Assembly (NCBI RefSeq): GCF_022678645.1
Contig: NZ_JALBWV010000056.1
Coordinates: 1-61,032, forward strand
Direction: 5' to 3'
DNA length: 61,032 nucleotides
From: Saccharopolyspora soli
GTDB lineage: Bacteria > Actinomycetota > Actinomycetes > Mycobacteriales > Pseudonocardiaceae
Both the position numbers and the translations under genes were made by a program. Positions 18,226-26,768 of the stretch are shown here, one piece after another. The notes beneath the pieces are model-generated. The model worked only from the letters and a program-made list of their open reading frames with translations, was not told the origin of the DNA and searched no databases. Every line of letters starts with the position of its first letter. Positions within the stretch are counted from its first letter, which is position 1.

Positions 18226-19041
18226 GTGGTCGACGGGCAGGATGACGAACGCAACCGCGTGTTGGACTCGGCACGAATAGACTCCACGGTGCCAGCCTCG
18301 GCCAGGATCTGGAACTACTGGATGGGCGGCAAGGACAACTACGCGGTGGACCGGCTCGCTGGCGATGCGTGGGCCGAGGTGAACCCGGAGATCGTGAACG
18401 AGGCGCGGCAATCGCGGCAGTTCCTGATCCGCGTTGTGCAGTACCTCGCAGGCGAAACTGGTATTCGCCAGTTCCTCGACATCGGCACCGGTCTACCGAC
18501 GATGCAGAACACCCACGAGGTAGCCCAGGGGATCGCGCCGGAATCCCGGATCGTCTACGTGGACAACGACCCGATGGTTTTGGCCCACGCCCGCGCGCTG
18601 CTGACGAACACGACGCCAGGAGGTGTGACCACCTATCTCGACGCCGATGCGCGCAACCCGGAGCGGATCATTGCCGACGCGCACAACGTGCTGAACTTCA
18701 ATGAACCAATCGCGGTGATGTTCATGGGGATTCTCGGGCACCTGGCGGACTACGACGAAGCGCGGTCGATCGTCTCCCGGGTCATGACCGCCGTCCCGTC
18801 GGGCAGCCACCTAGCGCTCTACGACGGGGTCAACACCGACGAGGCCAAGGTCGAAGCCGAGACCGCTTACGCGGACACCGGGGCCATCGCTTACCACAAC
18901 CGCAGCCCAGAGCAGATCAGCCGCTTCTTCGAGGGCTTGGAACTGATCCCGCCGGGCCTCATCTCCATCTCCCAGTGGCGACCCGACGGAGAGACCGTCA
19001 AGCCGACCGGATCCTACGGCGCCGTAGCACGCAAGCCGTAA
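18226..19041 (+). CDS. SAV2177-type (DUF574) SAM methyltransferase, copy 1
   Basis: Predicted class I SAM-dependent methyltransferase of the actinobacterial SAV2177 family, 271 aa. The GTG at 18226 is chosen for GGAGGGG about 10 bases upstream. Family landmarks are ARIWNYWMGGKDNYAVDR, the SAM motif I equivalent QFLDIGTGLPT, VYVDNDPMVL, and the end ISISQWRPDG through SYGAVARKP. Substrates are unknown for the family. Two paralogues follow within 5.5 kb. It diverges from the lipid kinase gene. Confidence 0.93.
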   Translation: MVDGQDDERNRVLDSARIDSTVPASARIWNYWMGGKDNYAVDRLAGDAWAEVNPEIVNEARQSRQFLIRVVQYLAGETGIRQFLDIGTGLPTMQNTHEVAQGIAPESRIVYVDNDPMVLAHARALLTNTTPGGVTTYLDADARNPERIIADAHNVLNFNEPIAVMFMGILGHLADYDEARSIVSRVMTAVPSGSHLALYDGVNTDEAKVEAETAYADTGAIAYHNRSPEQISRFFEGLELIPPGLISISQWRPDGETVKPTGSYGAVARKP

Positions 19042-19274
19042 GCGATCACTACAGCGAGCCCAGCCACGAGACCAACGCGTCGTTCGTGACATGGCCGTGG
19101 GCGCATCTTCGATCAATTCTCCGTCGGTTACCGACTGTGGTCGGTATGTGGAGCGTTTTCCGGATGCGACCATTTGTCTGCCGAGGTACAACGAGTGCGT
19201 AGAGACCCGCACGGGGAAGGCGGCCTCCGAGCCCGCCTGCGCAGCTGCCCGTCCTGTCGCCAGGAGGTGGTGCT

Positions 19275-20471
19275 GTGAAAATCGTGTGCATCGGAGCCGG
19301 ACCCGCGGGCCTGTACTTCGCCATCTCGGCGAAGCTGCGCGAACCCGGCCATGAGATCAGGGTCATCGAGCAGGATCCGCCCGGCGCCACCTACGGCTGG
19401 GGCGTCGGGTACGGGGAAGACCTGCTCGACACGCTGTTCCGCAACGACCCGGACAGCGCGCGTCGGATCCGTTCCGCGTCCGTGCTGTGGGAGGAGCAGG
19501 GCATCGCACTGCGCGGTGCGGATCAGGCGTACCTGGGCGGCTACGGATACGCCCTGAACAGGGCGTCGCTGCTGGAGATCCTCGCCGAGCGGGCGCAGGG
19601 CCTGGGCGTCGACGTCGAGTACCAGCGGTCGGTGGAGGACATCTCCGAGTTCCCCGAGGCCGACCTCGTGGTGGTCGCCGACGGCGCCAACAGCAAAATC
19701 CGGCAGAACTACGTCAAGGAGTTCGGCACCGAGGTTTCGCAGGGCGACAACCCCTACATCTGGCTGGGCACCGACCGCGTCTTCGACAATTTCACCTACG
19801 ACTTCCAGGAGACTCGGGCCGGGTGGATCTGGTTCCACGCCTACCCGTCCAGCAACGGGATCAGCACCTTCGTCGTGGAATGCCAGGAAGATACCTGGCG
19901 GGGACTGGAGTTGGACCAACTCGATGACGAGGGGACCGTGCACCTGCTGGAGCGGATCTTCACACGCTCCCTCGACGGCGGTTCACTGATCAGCCGGTCG
20001 CGGGGCAGGCCCGCGTCGTGGCAGCGGTTCACGCAGGTCTACAACCAGACCTGGCTGCACGACAACGTGGTCCTGATCGGCGACGCCGCGCACACCACCC
20101 ACTTCACCATCGGCTCCGGCACCATGCTGGCCATGCTCGACGCCATCATGCTCGCCCAGAAGCTGTTCGAGCACGGGGACGACTTGGCCGTGGCGCTCAA
20201 GGAGTTCGATGTGCAAGGCCACGCCGCGATAGGCCAGATGCAGGCTGCGGCGCGCACCAGCATGGCGTGGTTCGAGAACGTCGACCGCTACCTCGATCGC
20301 AACGTGCACGAGTTCTGCTACACCATGGGCACCCGCCACGGCGGGCAGCGGCCGTGGCAGTACCAGCACCACCTGATCAACCAGAACCTGGTGGCGCGCA
20401 AGGCGTTGCGCCTGCTGGCGACCGGGAGCCGGTGGTACCGATCCTGCCGCCGCGGTGAACCCTGGCGTTAG
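19275..20471 (+). CDS. FAD monooxygenase, VioD / salicylyl-CoA 5-hydroxylase-like
   Basis: Flavoprotein hydroxylase of 398 aa with a GTG start and AGGAGG at 19262-19267. The N-terminal Rossmann motif is GAGPAGLYFA (residues 7-16). The GWGVGYGEDLL segment corresponds to the GWGVVFSD motif of VioD and of the flavin domain of salicylyl-CoA 5-hydroxylases and anthraniloyl-CoA monooxygenases. Later motifs are VVVADGANS and LIGDAAHTTHFTIGSG. The C-terminal old-yellow-enzyme domain of the fused anthraniloyl-CoA enzymes is absent. It hydroxylates an aromatic ring using NAD(P)H and O2, probably a CoA ester or indole-type substrate; which one is unclear. Confidence 0.85.
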   Translation: MKIVCIGAGPAGLYFAISAKLREPGHEIRVIEQDPPGATYGWGVGYGEDLLDTLFRNDPDSARRIRSASVLWEEQGIALRGADQAYLGGYGYALNRASLLEILAERAQGLGVDVEYQRSVEDISEFPEADLVVVADGANSKIRQNYVKEFGTEVSQGDNPYIWLGTDRVFDNFTYDFQETRAGWIWFHAYPSSNGISTFVVECQEDTWRGLELDQLDDEGTVHLLERIFTRSLDGGSLISRSRGRPASWQRFTQVYNQTWLHDNVVLIGDAAHTTHFTIGSGTMLAMLDAIMLAQKLFEHGDDLAVALKEFDVQGHAAIGQMQAAARTSMAWFENVDRYLDRNVHEFCYTMGTRHGGQRPWQYQHHLINQNLVARKALRLLATGSRWYRSCRRGEPWR

Positions 20472-20499
20472 CCCGGATCTTTCGTCCGGTGGATGTGCT

Positions 20500-20526
20500 G
20501 CCCTGACCGGACAACCCGGTCAGGGC
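20500..20526. terminator. bidirectional terminator between convergent genes
   Basis: An 11-bp perfect stem (GCCCTGACCGG at 20500-20510, complement at 20516-20526) with a 5-base loop. It lies 29 bp after the flavoprotein stop and overlaps the stop codon of the facing methyltransferase gene, so it can end both transcripts. Confidence 0.75.
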
Positions 20527-21338
20527 TTGCGGGCGATGGCGCCGTACATGGCGATGTCGGCGTCCGGGACGTTCAGGGCGGTGCCGTTGTCCGGGCGCCA
20601 CTTGTGCATCTGGACGATTCCGGGTTCGACCAGTTCGAGGCCGTCGAAGAACTGGGCGGTCTCGGCGTGGGAACGCCAGCGCAGGGTCTCGCCGTGCTCG
20701 TGGTAGGTCCGGCGGACCTCCGCCAGTACCTCCGGGGCGAAGTGGTCGGTGGCGACTGTGGCGGTCACGTAGCTGCCGGAGGGCAGCACGTCGATGATCC
20801 GCCGTACCACGTCCAGCGCTTCGTCGTCGTCCTCGATGAAGTGCACGACCGCGATGAGCATCAGCCCGATCGGCCGGTTCGCGTCCAGGGTTTCGCGGAA
20901 CTCCTGGGAGGCCAGGATGGTGTCGGGGTCCCGCAGGTCGGCTGCCACGTAGGCGGTGCGGCCCTGTTCGGTGCTGGACATCAGCTCGCGGGCGTGCGTG
21001 AGCACGATGGGGTCGTTGTCGGTGTAGACGACGCGGGCCTCCGGCCGCACCTCCTGCACGACCTCGTGCAGGTTCGGCGAGGTGGGAATGCCGCTACCGA
21101 TGTCCAGGAACTGGTCGATGCCGCACTCGGTGGCCAGGTAGCGGCTGGCGCGGTGCATGAACTCGCGGTTGGCGCGCATGTGCACTGGCAGCGCGGGCCA
21201 GATCTGCTTGGTGGCCTCCGCGGCGGCCCGGTCGGCGGCGTAGTTGTCCTTGCCGCCGAGGATGTAGTCGTAGATCCGCGCGCCGTGCGCCCGGTCGGTC
21301 TGCAGGTCGACGCTGGTGCGCGGAGTCCCGTCGCTCAT
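20520..21338 (-). CDS. SAV2177-type (DUF574) SAM methyltransferase, copy 2
   Basis: Second member of the family, 272 aa; ATG at 21338 with GGGAGGAGC seven bases before it. Landmarks are ARIYDYILGGKDNYAADR, QFLDIGSGIPTSPNLHEV, VYTDNDPIVLTHAREL, and IVQMHKWRPDNG ending AMYGAIARKP. It is clearly divergent from copy 1, so this is not a recent tandem duplication. It is convergent with the flavoprotein gene. Confidence 0.93.
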   Translation of the reverse strand: MSDGTPRTSVDLQTDRAHGARIYDYILGGKDNYAADRAAAEATKQIWPALPVHMRANREFMHRASRYLATECGIDQFLDIGSGIPTSPNLHEVVQEVRPEARVVYTDNDPIVLTHARELMSSTEQGRTAYVAADLRDPDTILASQEFRETLDANRPIGLMLIAVVHFIEDDDEALDVVRRIIDVLPSGSYVTATVATDHFAPEVLAEVRRTYHEHGETLRWRSHAETAQFFDGLELVEPGIVQMHKWRPDNGTALNVPDADIAMYGAIARKP

Positions 21339-21749
21339 CGTGCTCCTCCCGGTCGCAGCACCGCTATGCTTTCAGAGATCAACACGGTCCGTCCACGGAT
21401 TCCGGTTCTTCGTGTTCTGGTGCGGATCGGTTGTCGATCGTCCACTGTGGTTGGTGGGAGGGTCCCGCGCCGCAGGCTGGTCGCATGCTTCGCCGGTTGA
21501 AGTTGCTGCCCCGAGTCGATCGGGACTTGCTGCACGAGCTGCTCACGCGCTACCAGAACAGCTGAGGTCAGTGCCGTTCGGCCCGTTGCAGCGCGGAAAC
21601 ATGCGGCACTGACACCTCGATCGTGCGCCCACCTCCGCAACTCTCGAACAACGGTATGTTGCCCGCTTCGGTGCTCGGAACCTCTTCGGGTCGACGACGT
21701 GGCCCGCTGCGACGATGGCAGCGTGAGCGTGACTCGCGAGGGAGAGAGT
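21339..21749. other. 411-bp gap with one possible 26-codon ORF
   Basis: Between the divergent methyltransferase and ATPase genes. A short plus-strand ORF (21485-21565, MLRRLKLLPRVDRDLLHELL and six more residues) has good codon bias and an amphipathic, leucine-rich sequence, but only a weak ribosome site (GCAGG). It may be a small protein or the end of a lost gene. Nothing else is recognised. Confidence 0.3.
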
Positions 21750-22568
21750 GTGGACAGGCAGAATTCATCTCGTGCTGCAAGGGATCGCGCGGTGGGCCGG
21801 TCCCGGACGAGACATGCCGCTGGGGGTTTCATCCGGCAGGTGCGGCTGGACCCGGCCTCTGCTACCGGTCGCTACCCGTTCACCCTTCCGGCGGTGCGGG
21901 CCCTCGGGAGAACCAAGGGCCTCGCGCTGGACGCGGGCGTGACGTTCCTGGTCGGGGAAAACGGCACCGGCAAGTCCACCCTGGTGGAGGCGCTGGCGGT
22001 GGCCTGCGGATTCAACGCCGAAGGCGGCAGCCAGCACTTCCAGTTCGCCACCCGCGCCACCGAATCCTCCCTGGGCGACTACCTGATCCTGACCTGGTCC
22101 GGTCGCAAGCCACGCACCGGGTTCTTCCTCCGCGCCGAGTCCTACTACAACGTCGCCACCGAAATCGAACGCCTGGACCGCGACCCGTACTCACCACCGC
22201 TGCTACCCGCCTACGGCGGCACCTCGCCCCACGAACGCTCCCACGGCGAATCCTTCCTCGACCTGGTCACGCACCGCTTCGGGCCCAACGGGCTGTACCT
22301 GCTGGACGAACCCGAAGCAGCCCTGTCCGTGCGCGGCTGCCTGGGCGTGCTGGCACGGCTGGCCGAACTCGCCCGGCGCGGCAGCCAAATCGTCGTGGCC
22401 ACGCATTCGCCGATCCTGCTCGCACTGCCCGGTGCCACGATCTACGAAATCGATGAGGACGGCGACATCGCCCGCGTGGACTACGACGACGCACTGCCCG
22501 TCCGGCTCACCCGAGACTTCCTGGCCGCCCCGGACCGGTTCCTCCGCCATCTCCTCGACGACGAGTGA
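21750..22568 (+). CDS. AAA family ATPase (RecF/OLD-like, stand-alone)
   Basis: ABC-type ATPase domain protein of about 272 aa, not a transporter. Walker A is GENGTGKST, the signature-like stretch is SHGESFLDLV, Walker B is LYLLDEPEAALS, and the H-loop is VVATHSPIL. This is the layout of compact AAA_21/RecF-N ATPases. The GTG at 21750 is preceded by GAGGGAGAG; GTG codons at 21729 and earlier are possible. Bacterial homologues include anti-phage OLD-like factors, but no nuclease (TOPRIM) partner is adjacent, so no role can be assigned. It is convergent with the third methyltransferase. Confidence 0.85.
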   Translation: MDRQNSSRAARDRAVGRSRTRHAAGGFIRQVRLDPASATGRYPFTLPAVRALGRTKGLALDAGVTFLVGENGTGKSTLVEALAVACGFNAEGGSQHFQFATRATESSLGDYLILTWSGRKPRTGFFLRAESYYNVATEIERLDRDPYSPPLLPAYGGTSPHERSHGESFLDLVTHRFGPNGLYLLDEPEAALSVRGCLGVLARLAELARRGSQIVVATHSPILLALPGATIYEIDEDGDIARVDYDDALPVRLTRDFLAAPDRFLRHLLDDE

Positions 22569-22615
22569 ACGCGGCGCCTCCCCGGTCACCGAGGAGAGGT
22601 GGGCCCACGATCCGC

Positions 22616-23506
22616 TCAAGGTACTCGCGCCACTCCGCCGAGCATCAGCCGTTCGATCAACGTCGGCGGCGTGACCTCCGGACCCGGCGGCCACCACTGG
22701 TCAAGCTCGACGAGTCCGGGAGACAGCAGCGGCAGGCCGCAGAACATCGCCTCGATCTCGCCTCGGGAGCGGTAGCGTCCGGTGCCCATCGAACTCGTGC
22801 GCCACGCGTTCTCCAGCGAACGCGCCAATTCGTGCCCCTCGGGCAGTTCATCGTCGGGATCCCACCAGTGGCACAACACCACGTACGAACCCGGCGGCAG
22901 GACTTCAACGTACTGGCGCATGATCCTGACCGGATCCTGATCGTCATCCACGTGGTGCAGCGTCGCGGACTGGACGAGCGTGATCGGCCTGTCGAAGTCG
23001 ATGTGCTGTTGGACAGCCGGGTCCTGGAGGACGACCTGGGGATGGACGAGGTCCTGCTGGACGAAGTGGGTGTACACGTTGTCCTCCAACAACGCCCGGC
23101 CGAACGCGGCCACCGACGGGTCGTTGTCGACGTACACCACCATCGCTTCCGGATTGCTCCGCTGCGCGATCTGATGCGTGTTCTCGTGCGGCGCGGACCT
23201 CGGCAGGCCGGAACCGATGTCGATGATCTGGTTGATGCCAGCGCGCGAGACCAGGTAGCCGATAGCGCGGTCGAGCCACCTGCGGATCATCACCGCGACT
23301 AGCGGCCCGTCGGGCGCGATCTGCCGAACCTGTTCGTACACCACACGATCGACGGCGAAGCCGTCCTTGCCCTCCTCGAAGAACATGTCGTAAACGCGCG
23401 CGATGGAGGCGCGGCCGAGGTCGATTTCCGGTGCGCTGGTGGGATCGTTCTTGCGCCGGAACAGCTCTGGCTGGTCGCCGGTGGTGGGTTCGTTCATGAA
23501 CCGCAT
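22616..23506 (-). CDS. SAV2177-type (DUF574) SAM methyltransferase, copy 3
   Basis: Third family member, 296 aa from the ATG at 23506 (another ATG is at 23497; neither has a clear ribosome site, and the frame is open to 23584). It is the most divergent copy: ARVYDMFFEEGKDGFAVDR replaces the usual GGKDNY, followed by QIIDIGSGLPRSAPHENTH, VYVDNDPSVAAFGRALL, and LVELDQWWPPGPE near the end. The altered N-terminal loop may mean a different substrate. It is convergent with the ATPase gene, 48 bp apart. Confidence 0.9.
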   Translation of the reverse strand: MRFMNEPTTGDQPELFRRKNDPTSAPEIDLGRASIARVYDMFFEEGKDGFAVDRVVYEQVRQIAPDGPLVAVMIRRWLDRAIGYLVSRAGINQIIDIGSGLPRSAPHENTHQIAQRSNPEAMVVYVDNDPSVAAFGRALLEDNVYTHFVQQDLVHPQVVLQDPAVQQHIDFDRPITLVQSATLHHVDDDQDPVRIMRQYVEVLPPGSYVVLCHWWDPDDELPEGHELARSLENAWRTSSMGTGRYRSRGEIEAMFCGLPLLSPGLVELDQWWPPGPEVTPPTLIERLMLGGVARVP

Positions 23507-23880
23507 GGTAGGACGTCGCCGCAGCACCACGGCGGCGCGACCAAGGGCATGATCATCGCCCGATCTTCGCGACACGGCGATCATCCCAGGTCACCTGCGC
23601 GGCGCCGTTGCGGAACCCGGCCCGTTCGTTCGAGCGGGATGTTGACGCTTGATCGACGCGGTTATAACGTTCGGCGCCGACAATTGAAACAAAATAGAAA
23701 CTTTCTGGATCGGTGTTGTTCGCGGAGACGACAGAACTCCGCCAGCAGCCGGACCAAGAGAGGACGACTTGGTCCCGTGTCCTCCTCCACCGCATTGACC
23801 CTGCCTGGAGCGGCGGTGAAACGCCGTGTGCCACAACGAAACGAGTGACGCCTGACAGGCGCGATCACGAAGGAGCTGTG
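23507..23880. other. 374-bp gap with an AT-rich promoter-like patch
   Basis: No gene is supported. An AT-rich island around 23655-23710 contains TTGACG (23642-23647) and TATAAC (23663-23668), 15 bases apart, a weak promoter candidate pointing to the broken lyase gene. AAGGAG at the right end is that gene's ribosome site. Confidence 0.35.
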
Positions 23881-24341
23881 GTGGACGAACTAGCGATCAG
23901 CCGACGTCATGCGCTGGGTGTGTTCGGTGCGGCGACCGGAGCTCTGGCGGTCGGCGCGGCTACAAGCAGACCGGCATAACTGTCCACAGCGGACATGTCG
24001 GCCTGGGCACCATCGACTGGTCTCCGGAGGAACCGAACACTTTCCTCTGGCAGATTGGGAAAGCCGACCGCACGAGCGGCGAGTACGCGCTGGCGACCGG
24101 CTCACCCGCGCGGCCGGGCCCGCGCGCTTACGAGAAACCTGCTGGTGTCCCAGGGGATCTGACGTTCGTCGTCGGTTCGGACTGGGAGCCGACGGACTGG
24201 TACTACGCGCAGACCAACAGCGGTACGTGGACGATCATCGTCGGAAACGTCCCACTGGGCGCGGCCGACCGCATCAACGTCAGCTTCACCGCGAACGGCG
24301 GACGGGCCCACGGAACCGCGATCGGAGTCGCCCGAGGATAA
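23881..24341 (+). pseudogene. polysaccharide (rhamnogalacturonan) lyase, internally deleted
   Basis: The GTG at 23881, with AAGGAG upstream, opens a good Tat signal peptide (ISRRHALGVFGAATGALAVG) that hits TAA at 23977. The C-terminal part of a polysaccharide lyase then continues in another frame to TAA at 24339: GTIDWSPEEPNTFLWQIGKADRTSGEY, then DWYYAQTNSGTWTIIV and a closing beta-sandwich strand. W-x-IG-x-x-DRT and DWYYAQ-GTW are typical of family 4-type rhamnogalacturonan lyases of roughly 550-600 aa. Only ~150 codons remain, so most of the catalytic domain was deleted. Quoted stretches are patterns, not full sequence. It would have fitted with the GH127/GH95 enzymes. Confidence 0.75.
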
Positions 24342-24478
24342 TGGCAGTTTTCGTCCTGTCCGGCCTCACCTTCGTCGGGGACGCGGTTCGGACGCGCCGC
24401 AACGGATATCGGTGGACCGAAGATCCGTGACGAGCAGAAGGCCACGGAGGCGCGGCTGGTCGGTTCTGTTCTGGCGAT

Positions 24479-24507
24479 TTGACGTTTACGAACTAGTTTC
24501 GTATAAC
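24479..24507 (+). promoter_or_regulatory. sigma70-like promoter of iclR, leaderless
   Basis: TTGACG (24479-24484), a 17-base spacer, and TATAAC (24502-24507). A start 6-7 bases beyond the -10 falls on the ATG at 24514, so the iclR mRNA is predicted to be leaderless, consistent with the absence of a ribosome site. Confidence 0.7.
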
Positions 24508-24511
24508 GAAA
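24497..24511. promoter_or_regulatory. TTTCG-N5-CGAAA operator at iclR promoter
   Basis: The palindrome TTTCG-TATAA-CGAAA covers the -10 box of the iclR promoter. The same half-sites with the same 5-base spacing occur at 25512-25526 before the flavoprotein operon, so this is the probable IclR operator and implies autoregulation. Confidence 0.7.
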
Positions 24512-24513
24512 AT

Positions 24514-25320
24514 ATGGCGACATCATCGGGGAATTCGGACGAGACCCGGCGCTCCGGCGCTTCGCCCAAGCCCCGGCGCGAGGTGGTGGGCGGGCTTGCG
24601 AAGGGGCTCGCGATCATCGAGGCGTTCGACGCGCACCGGCCGCAACTCACGGTCAGCAGCGCCGCCGCGATCACCGGCACGACACCGGCCGCAGCTCGCC
24701 GTTGTCTGCTGACGCTTGAAGAGCTCGGCTACGTCACCCATGACGGCAAGTACTTCCGGCCGACTCCGCGCATGATGCGTCTGAGTGCGTCCTACGCGCG
24801 TACCGCGTCCTTGCCGCTACTCGCCCAGCCGTGTCTTTCGGCGGTGCGCGACGAGCTCGACGAGTCCGCGTCCCTCGCCGTCCTGGACGACGGGTACGCG
24901 TTGTTCATCGAGCGGGCGGAGGCCACCCGGCTCGCCTCGGCGGGAGTGCGGGTGGGGACGCGGCTTCCCGCGTATGCCTCCTCCACCGGGCGCGTGCTGT
25001 TGGCCGCGTTGCCCGACGAGGAATTCGAGGCGTATCTGGACGGATTGCGGCCGCAACGCCTGACGCCGAACAGCCCGGCGACCATCTCCGAGGTCCGCCA
25101 GCGGGTCCGGCGGACCCGCGAAGACGGGATGGCCTTCACCGAGGAGGAATTGGAGGCGGGGGTGCTCACGGTGGCGGTTCCGGTCCGGGACAGCCTCGGC
25201 CGGATCCACGCCGCGATGAGCGTCAGCACCTCCACCGCCCGCGCTTCGCTCGACATGCTGCGCGAGAAGTTCCTGCCCGTGGTCCGGCGGGAGGCCGCGC
25301 GGCTCGGCAACACGCTCTGA
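24514..25320 (+). CDS. IclR family regulator (PcaR/PobR type)
   Basis: Transcriptional regulator of 268 aa; the ATG at 24514 coincides with the predicted transcript start. Residues ~25-85 are the winged helix (GLAKGLAIIEAF through CLLTLEELGYV), followed by the IclR effector domain (SASLAVLDDGYALFIERAE, GTRLPAYASSTGRVLLAALP, DGMAFTEEELEAGVLTVAVPV). The PcaR/PobR branch typically senses aromatic acids and controls beta-ketoadipate-type pathways. Matching operators upstream of itself and of the next operon make that operon its target. Confidence 0.93.
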   Translation: MATSSGNSDETRRSGASPKPRREVVGGLAKGLAIIEAFDAHRPQLTVSSAAAITGTTPAAARRCLLTLEELGYVTHDGKYFRPTPRMMRLSASYARTASLPLLAQPCLSAVRDELDESASLAVLDDGYALFIERAEATRLASAGVRVGTRLPAYASSTGRVLLAALPDEEFEAYLDGLRPQRLTPNSPATISEVRQRVRRTREDGMAFTEEELEAGVLTVAVPVRDSLGRIHAAMSVSTSTARASLDMLREKFLPVVRREAARLGNTL

Positions 25321-25459
25321 GCTGAGAACTCGTCCTGCGGGGCGGCTTTGCGGTCGCGCCCGACGCCGGTGCGCGGCGTAGCGACTTCCGCCGTCCGGTT
25401 TGGCCGGGGCGATGCGCGTTCGGGGGCGTCCAGCGCGAGATCCGTTGTGTCACAAGCAT

Positions 25460-25488
25460 TGACAGTCGATGTTGGCCCCATTAACTTT
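25460..25488 (+). promoter_or_regulatory. promoter of the flavoprotein-TTT operon
   Basis: TTGACA (25460-25465), 17 bases, then TAACTT (25483-25488). The predicted start near 25494 lies just upstream of the operator palindromes, so a bound regulator would block clearance. Confidence 0.5.
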
Positions 25489-25503
25489 CACGCCACCAAA
25501 TAA

Positions 25504-25526
25504 CGAAAAGTTTTCGCTTAGCGAAA
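25504..25526. promoter_or_regulatory. overlapping operator palindromes
   Basis: CGAAAAGTTTTCG (25504-25516) overlaps TTTCG-CTTAG-CGAAA (25512-25526). The latter repeats the iclR-promoter site exactly in half-sites and spacing. This suggests cooperative binding of IclR dimers before the operon at 25543. Confidence 0.7.
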
Positions 25527-25542
25527 ATCGAAGGGGTTGGGT

Positions 25543-26721
25543 ATGGGTTCGCCCGGACTTCGGGTGGCGATCGTGGGTGGCGGGATCGGCGGCATGGCCA
25601 CCGCGAACGCCCTCGTGCGGCACGGCATCGAGGTGGCGGTCTACGAACAGGCTCCGGAACTAGGGGAGATCGGCGCCGGGGTGTTGATGACGCCCAACAG
25701 CGTCCGCCTGCTGGAGCGGATCGGCATGGGACCGGCACTGGCCGCCGTTGGTGCGCGCATCGGGGACGGGTCGCAGTACTACCGCAAGGACGGCACGCTG
25801 GTCGCGCCCATCCTGACGACCGATTCCCAGGGTTGGAACGGCATGTACGGCATGCACCGCGCCGACCTGCTCACGATCCTGGCGGACGGGCTGCCCAACG
25901 GGGTCATCCACACCAACCACCAGTGCGTGGGCTTCGACCAGGACGAAGCAGCCGCGCACCTCCAGTTCGACAACGGCGCGTCCGCGACCGCCGATGTCGT
26001 CATCGCCGCGGACGGCATCCACTCCGCCCTCCAGCGGTACGTGGTGGCGCCTTCGCGTCCGGTGCACTCCGGTTCGGTTGCCTACCGCGGCCTGATCCCG
26101 GCCGAACGACTGCCGTGGTGGCGTCGCGGCGTGTCACAGCTCTGGATGGGCGAGGGCAAGCACTTCCTGGTGTACCCGGTGCGCTCCGGCGAACTGATCA
26201 ACTACGTGGGCTTCGTGCCGAGCGATGAGCGGACCACGGAATCCTGGTCCGCTCCGGGCGACCCGGTTGCCTTGGCGGCGGCGTTCGCGGGCTGGGACTC
26301 GCCCATCGAGCGGCTGCTGACGCAGGTCGACACCACCTTCTGGTGGGGGCTGTACGACCGGGAACCGCTGAGCACGTGGACCAACGGCAGGCTCACCCTC
26401 CTCGGCGATGCCGCGCACCCGATGCTGCCCCATGTCGGACAGGGCGCGAATCAGGCCATTGAGGACGCTGTCGCACTCGCCACCCTGCTGGCCACCCGCG
26501 ACGGGAACACCGCACGCGAGGCATTGCAGGCGTACGAGTCGCTCCGGCGGCCGCGAGTCGCCGAAGTGCAGCGCGGAGCGCGCGCGAACGGACAGCGGTA
26601 CGACTCCGCGTACGACGACCTGAACGAGCGCGACGCCGAGATCGCCGCTTCCGTCACCTTCCGTTCCTGGCTCTACGACTACGACGTCGAGGCCGACGCT
26701 GGCGAACTCGCGGGGACGTAG
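25543..26721 (+). CDS. FAD-dependent aromatic hydroxylase (salicylate / 3-hydroxybenzoate 6-hydroxylase type)
   Basis: Single-component flavin hydroxylase of 392 aa; ATG at 25543 with GAAGGGG upstream. Motifs are the dinucleotide loop GGGIGGMATANAL (about residues 11-23), the DG motif VIAADGIHSALQ, and LLGDAAHPMLPHVGQGANQAIEDA-type FAD ribityl motif. Relatives para- or ortho-hydroxylate salicylate, 3-hydroxybenzoate or 6-hydroxynicotinate with NAD(P)H and O2. It is first in an operon with a carboxylate transporter and a dihydroxyphthalate decarboxylase-like gene, so the substrate is probably an imported aromatic (poly)carboxylate. Confidence 0.92.
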   Translation: MGSPGLRVAIVGGGIGGMATANALVRHGIEVAVYEQAPELGEIGAGVLMTPNSVRLLERIGMGPALAAVGARIGDGSQYYRKDGTLVAPILTTDSQGWNGMYGMHRADLLTILADGLPNGVIHTNHQCVGFDQDEAAAHLQFDNGASATADVVIAADGIHSALQRYVVAPSRPVHSGSVAYRGLIPAERLPWWRRGVSQLWMGEGKHFLVYPVRSGELINYVGFVPSDERTTESWSAPGDPVALAAAFAGWDSPIERLLTQVDTTFWWGLYDREPLSTWTNGRLTLLGDAAHPMLPHVGQGANQAIEDAVALATLLATRDGNTAREALQAYESLRRPRVAEVQRGARANGQRYDSAYDDLNERDAEIAASVTFRSWLYDYDVEADAGELAGT

Positions 26722-26768
26722 CCGACCGCAGCGCATCCAGACCGCCAGACCCGTTGATCGGAGGACGC

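Noticed and set aside
21750..22568. OLD- or Gabija-type anti-phage system
   Set aside because: The ATPase has no TOPRIM domain and no nuclease or helicase partner next to it; convergent and divergent neighbours are methyltransferases of another kind.
15814..23506. Natural-product biosynthetic cluster around the P450
   Set aside because: P450, flavoprotein and methyltransferases occur together, but there is no NRPS, PKS, terpene, RiPP or other core enzyme, and the genes face in different directions.
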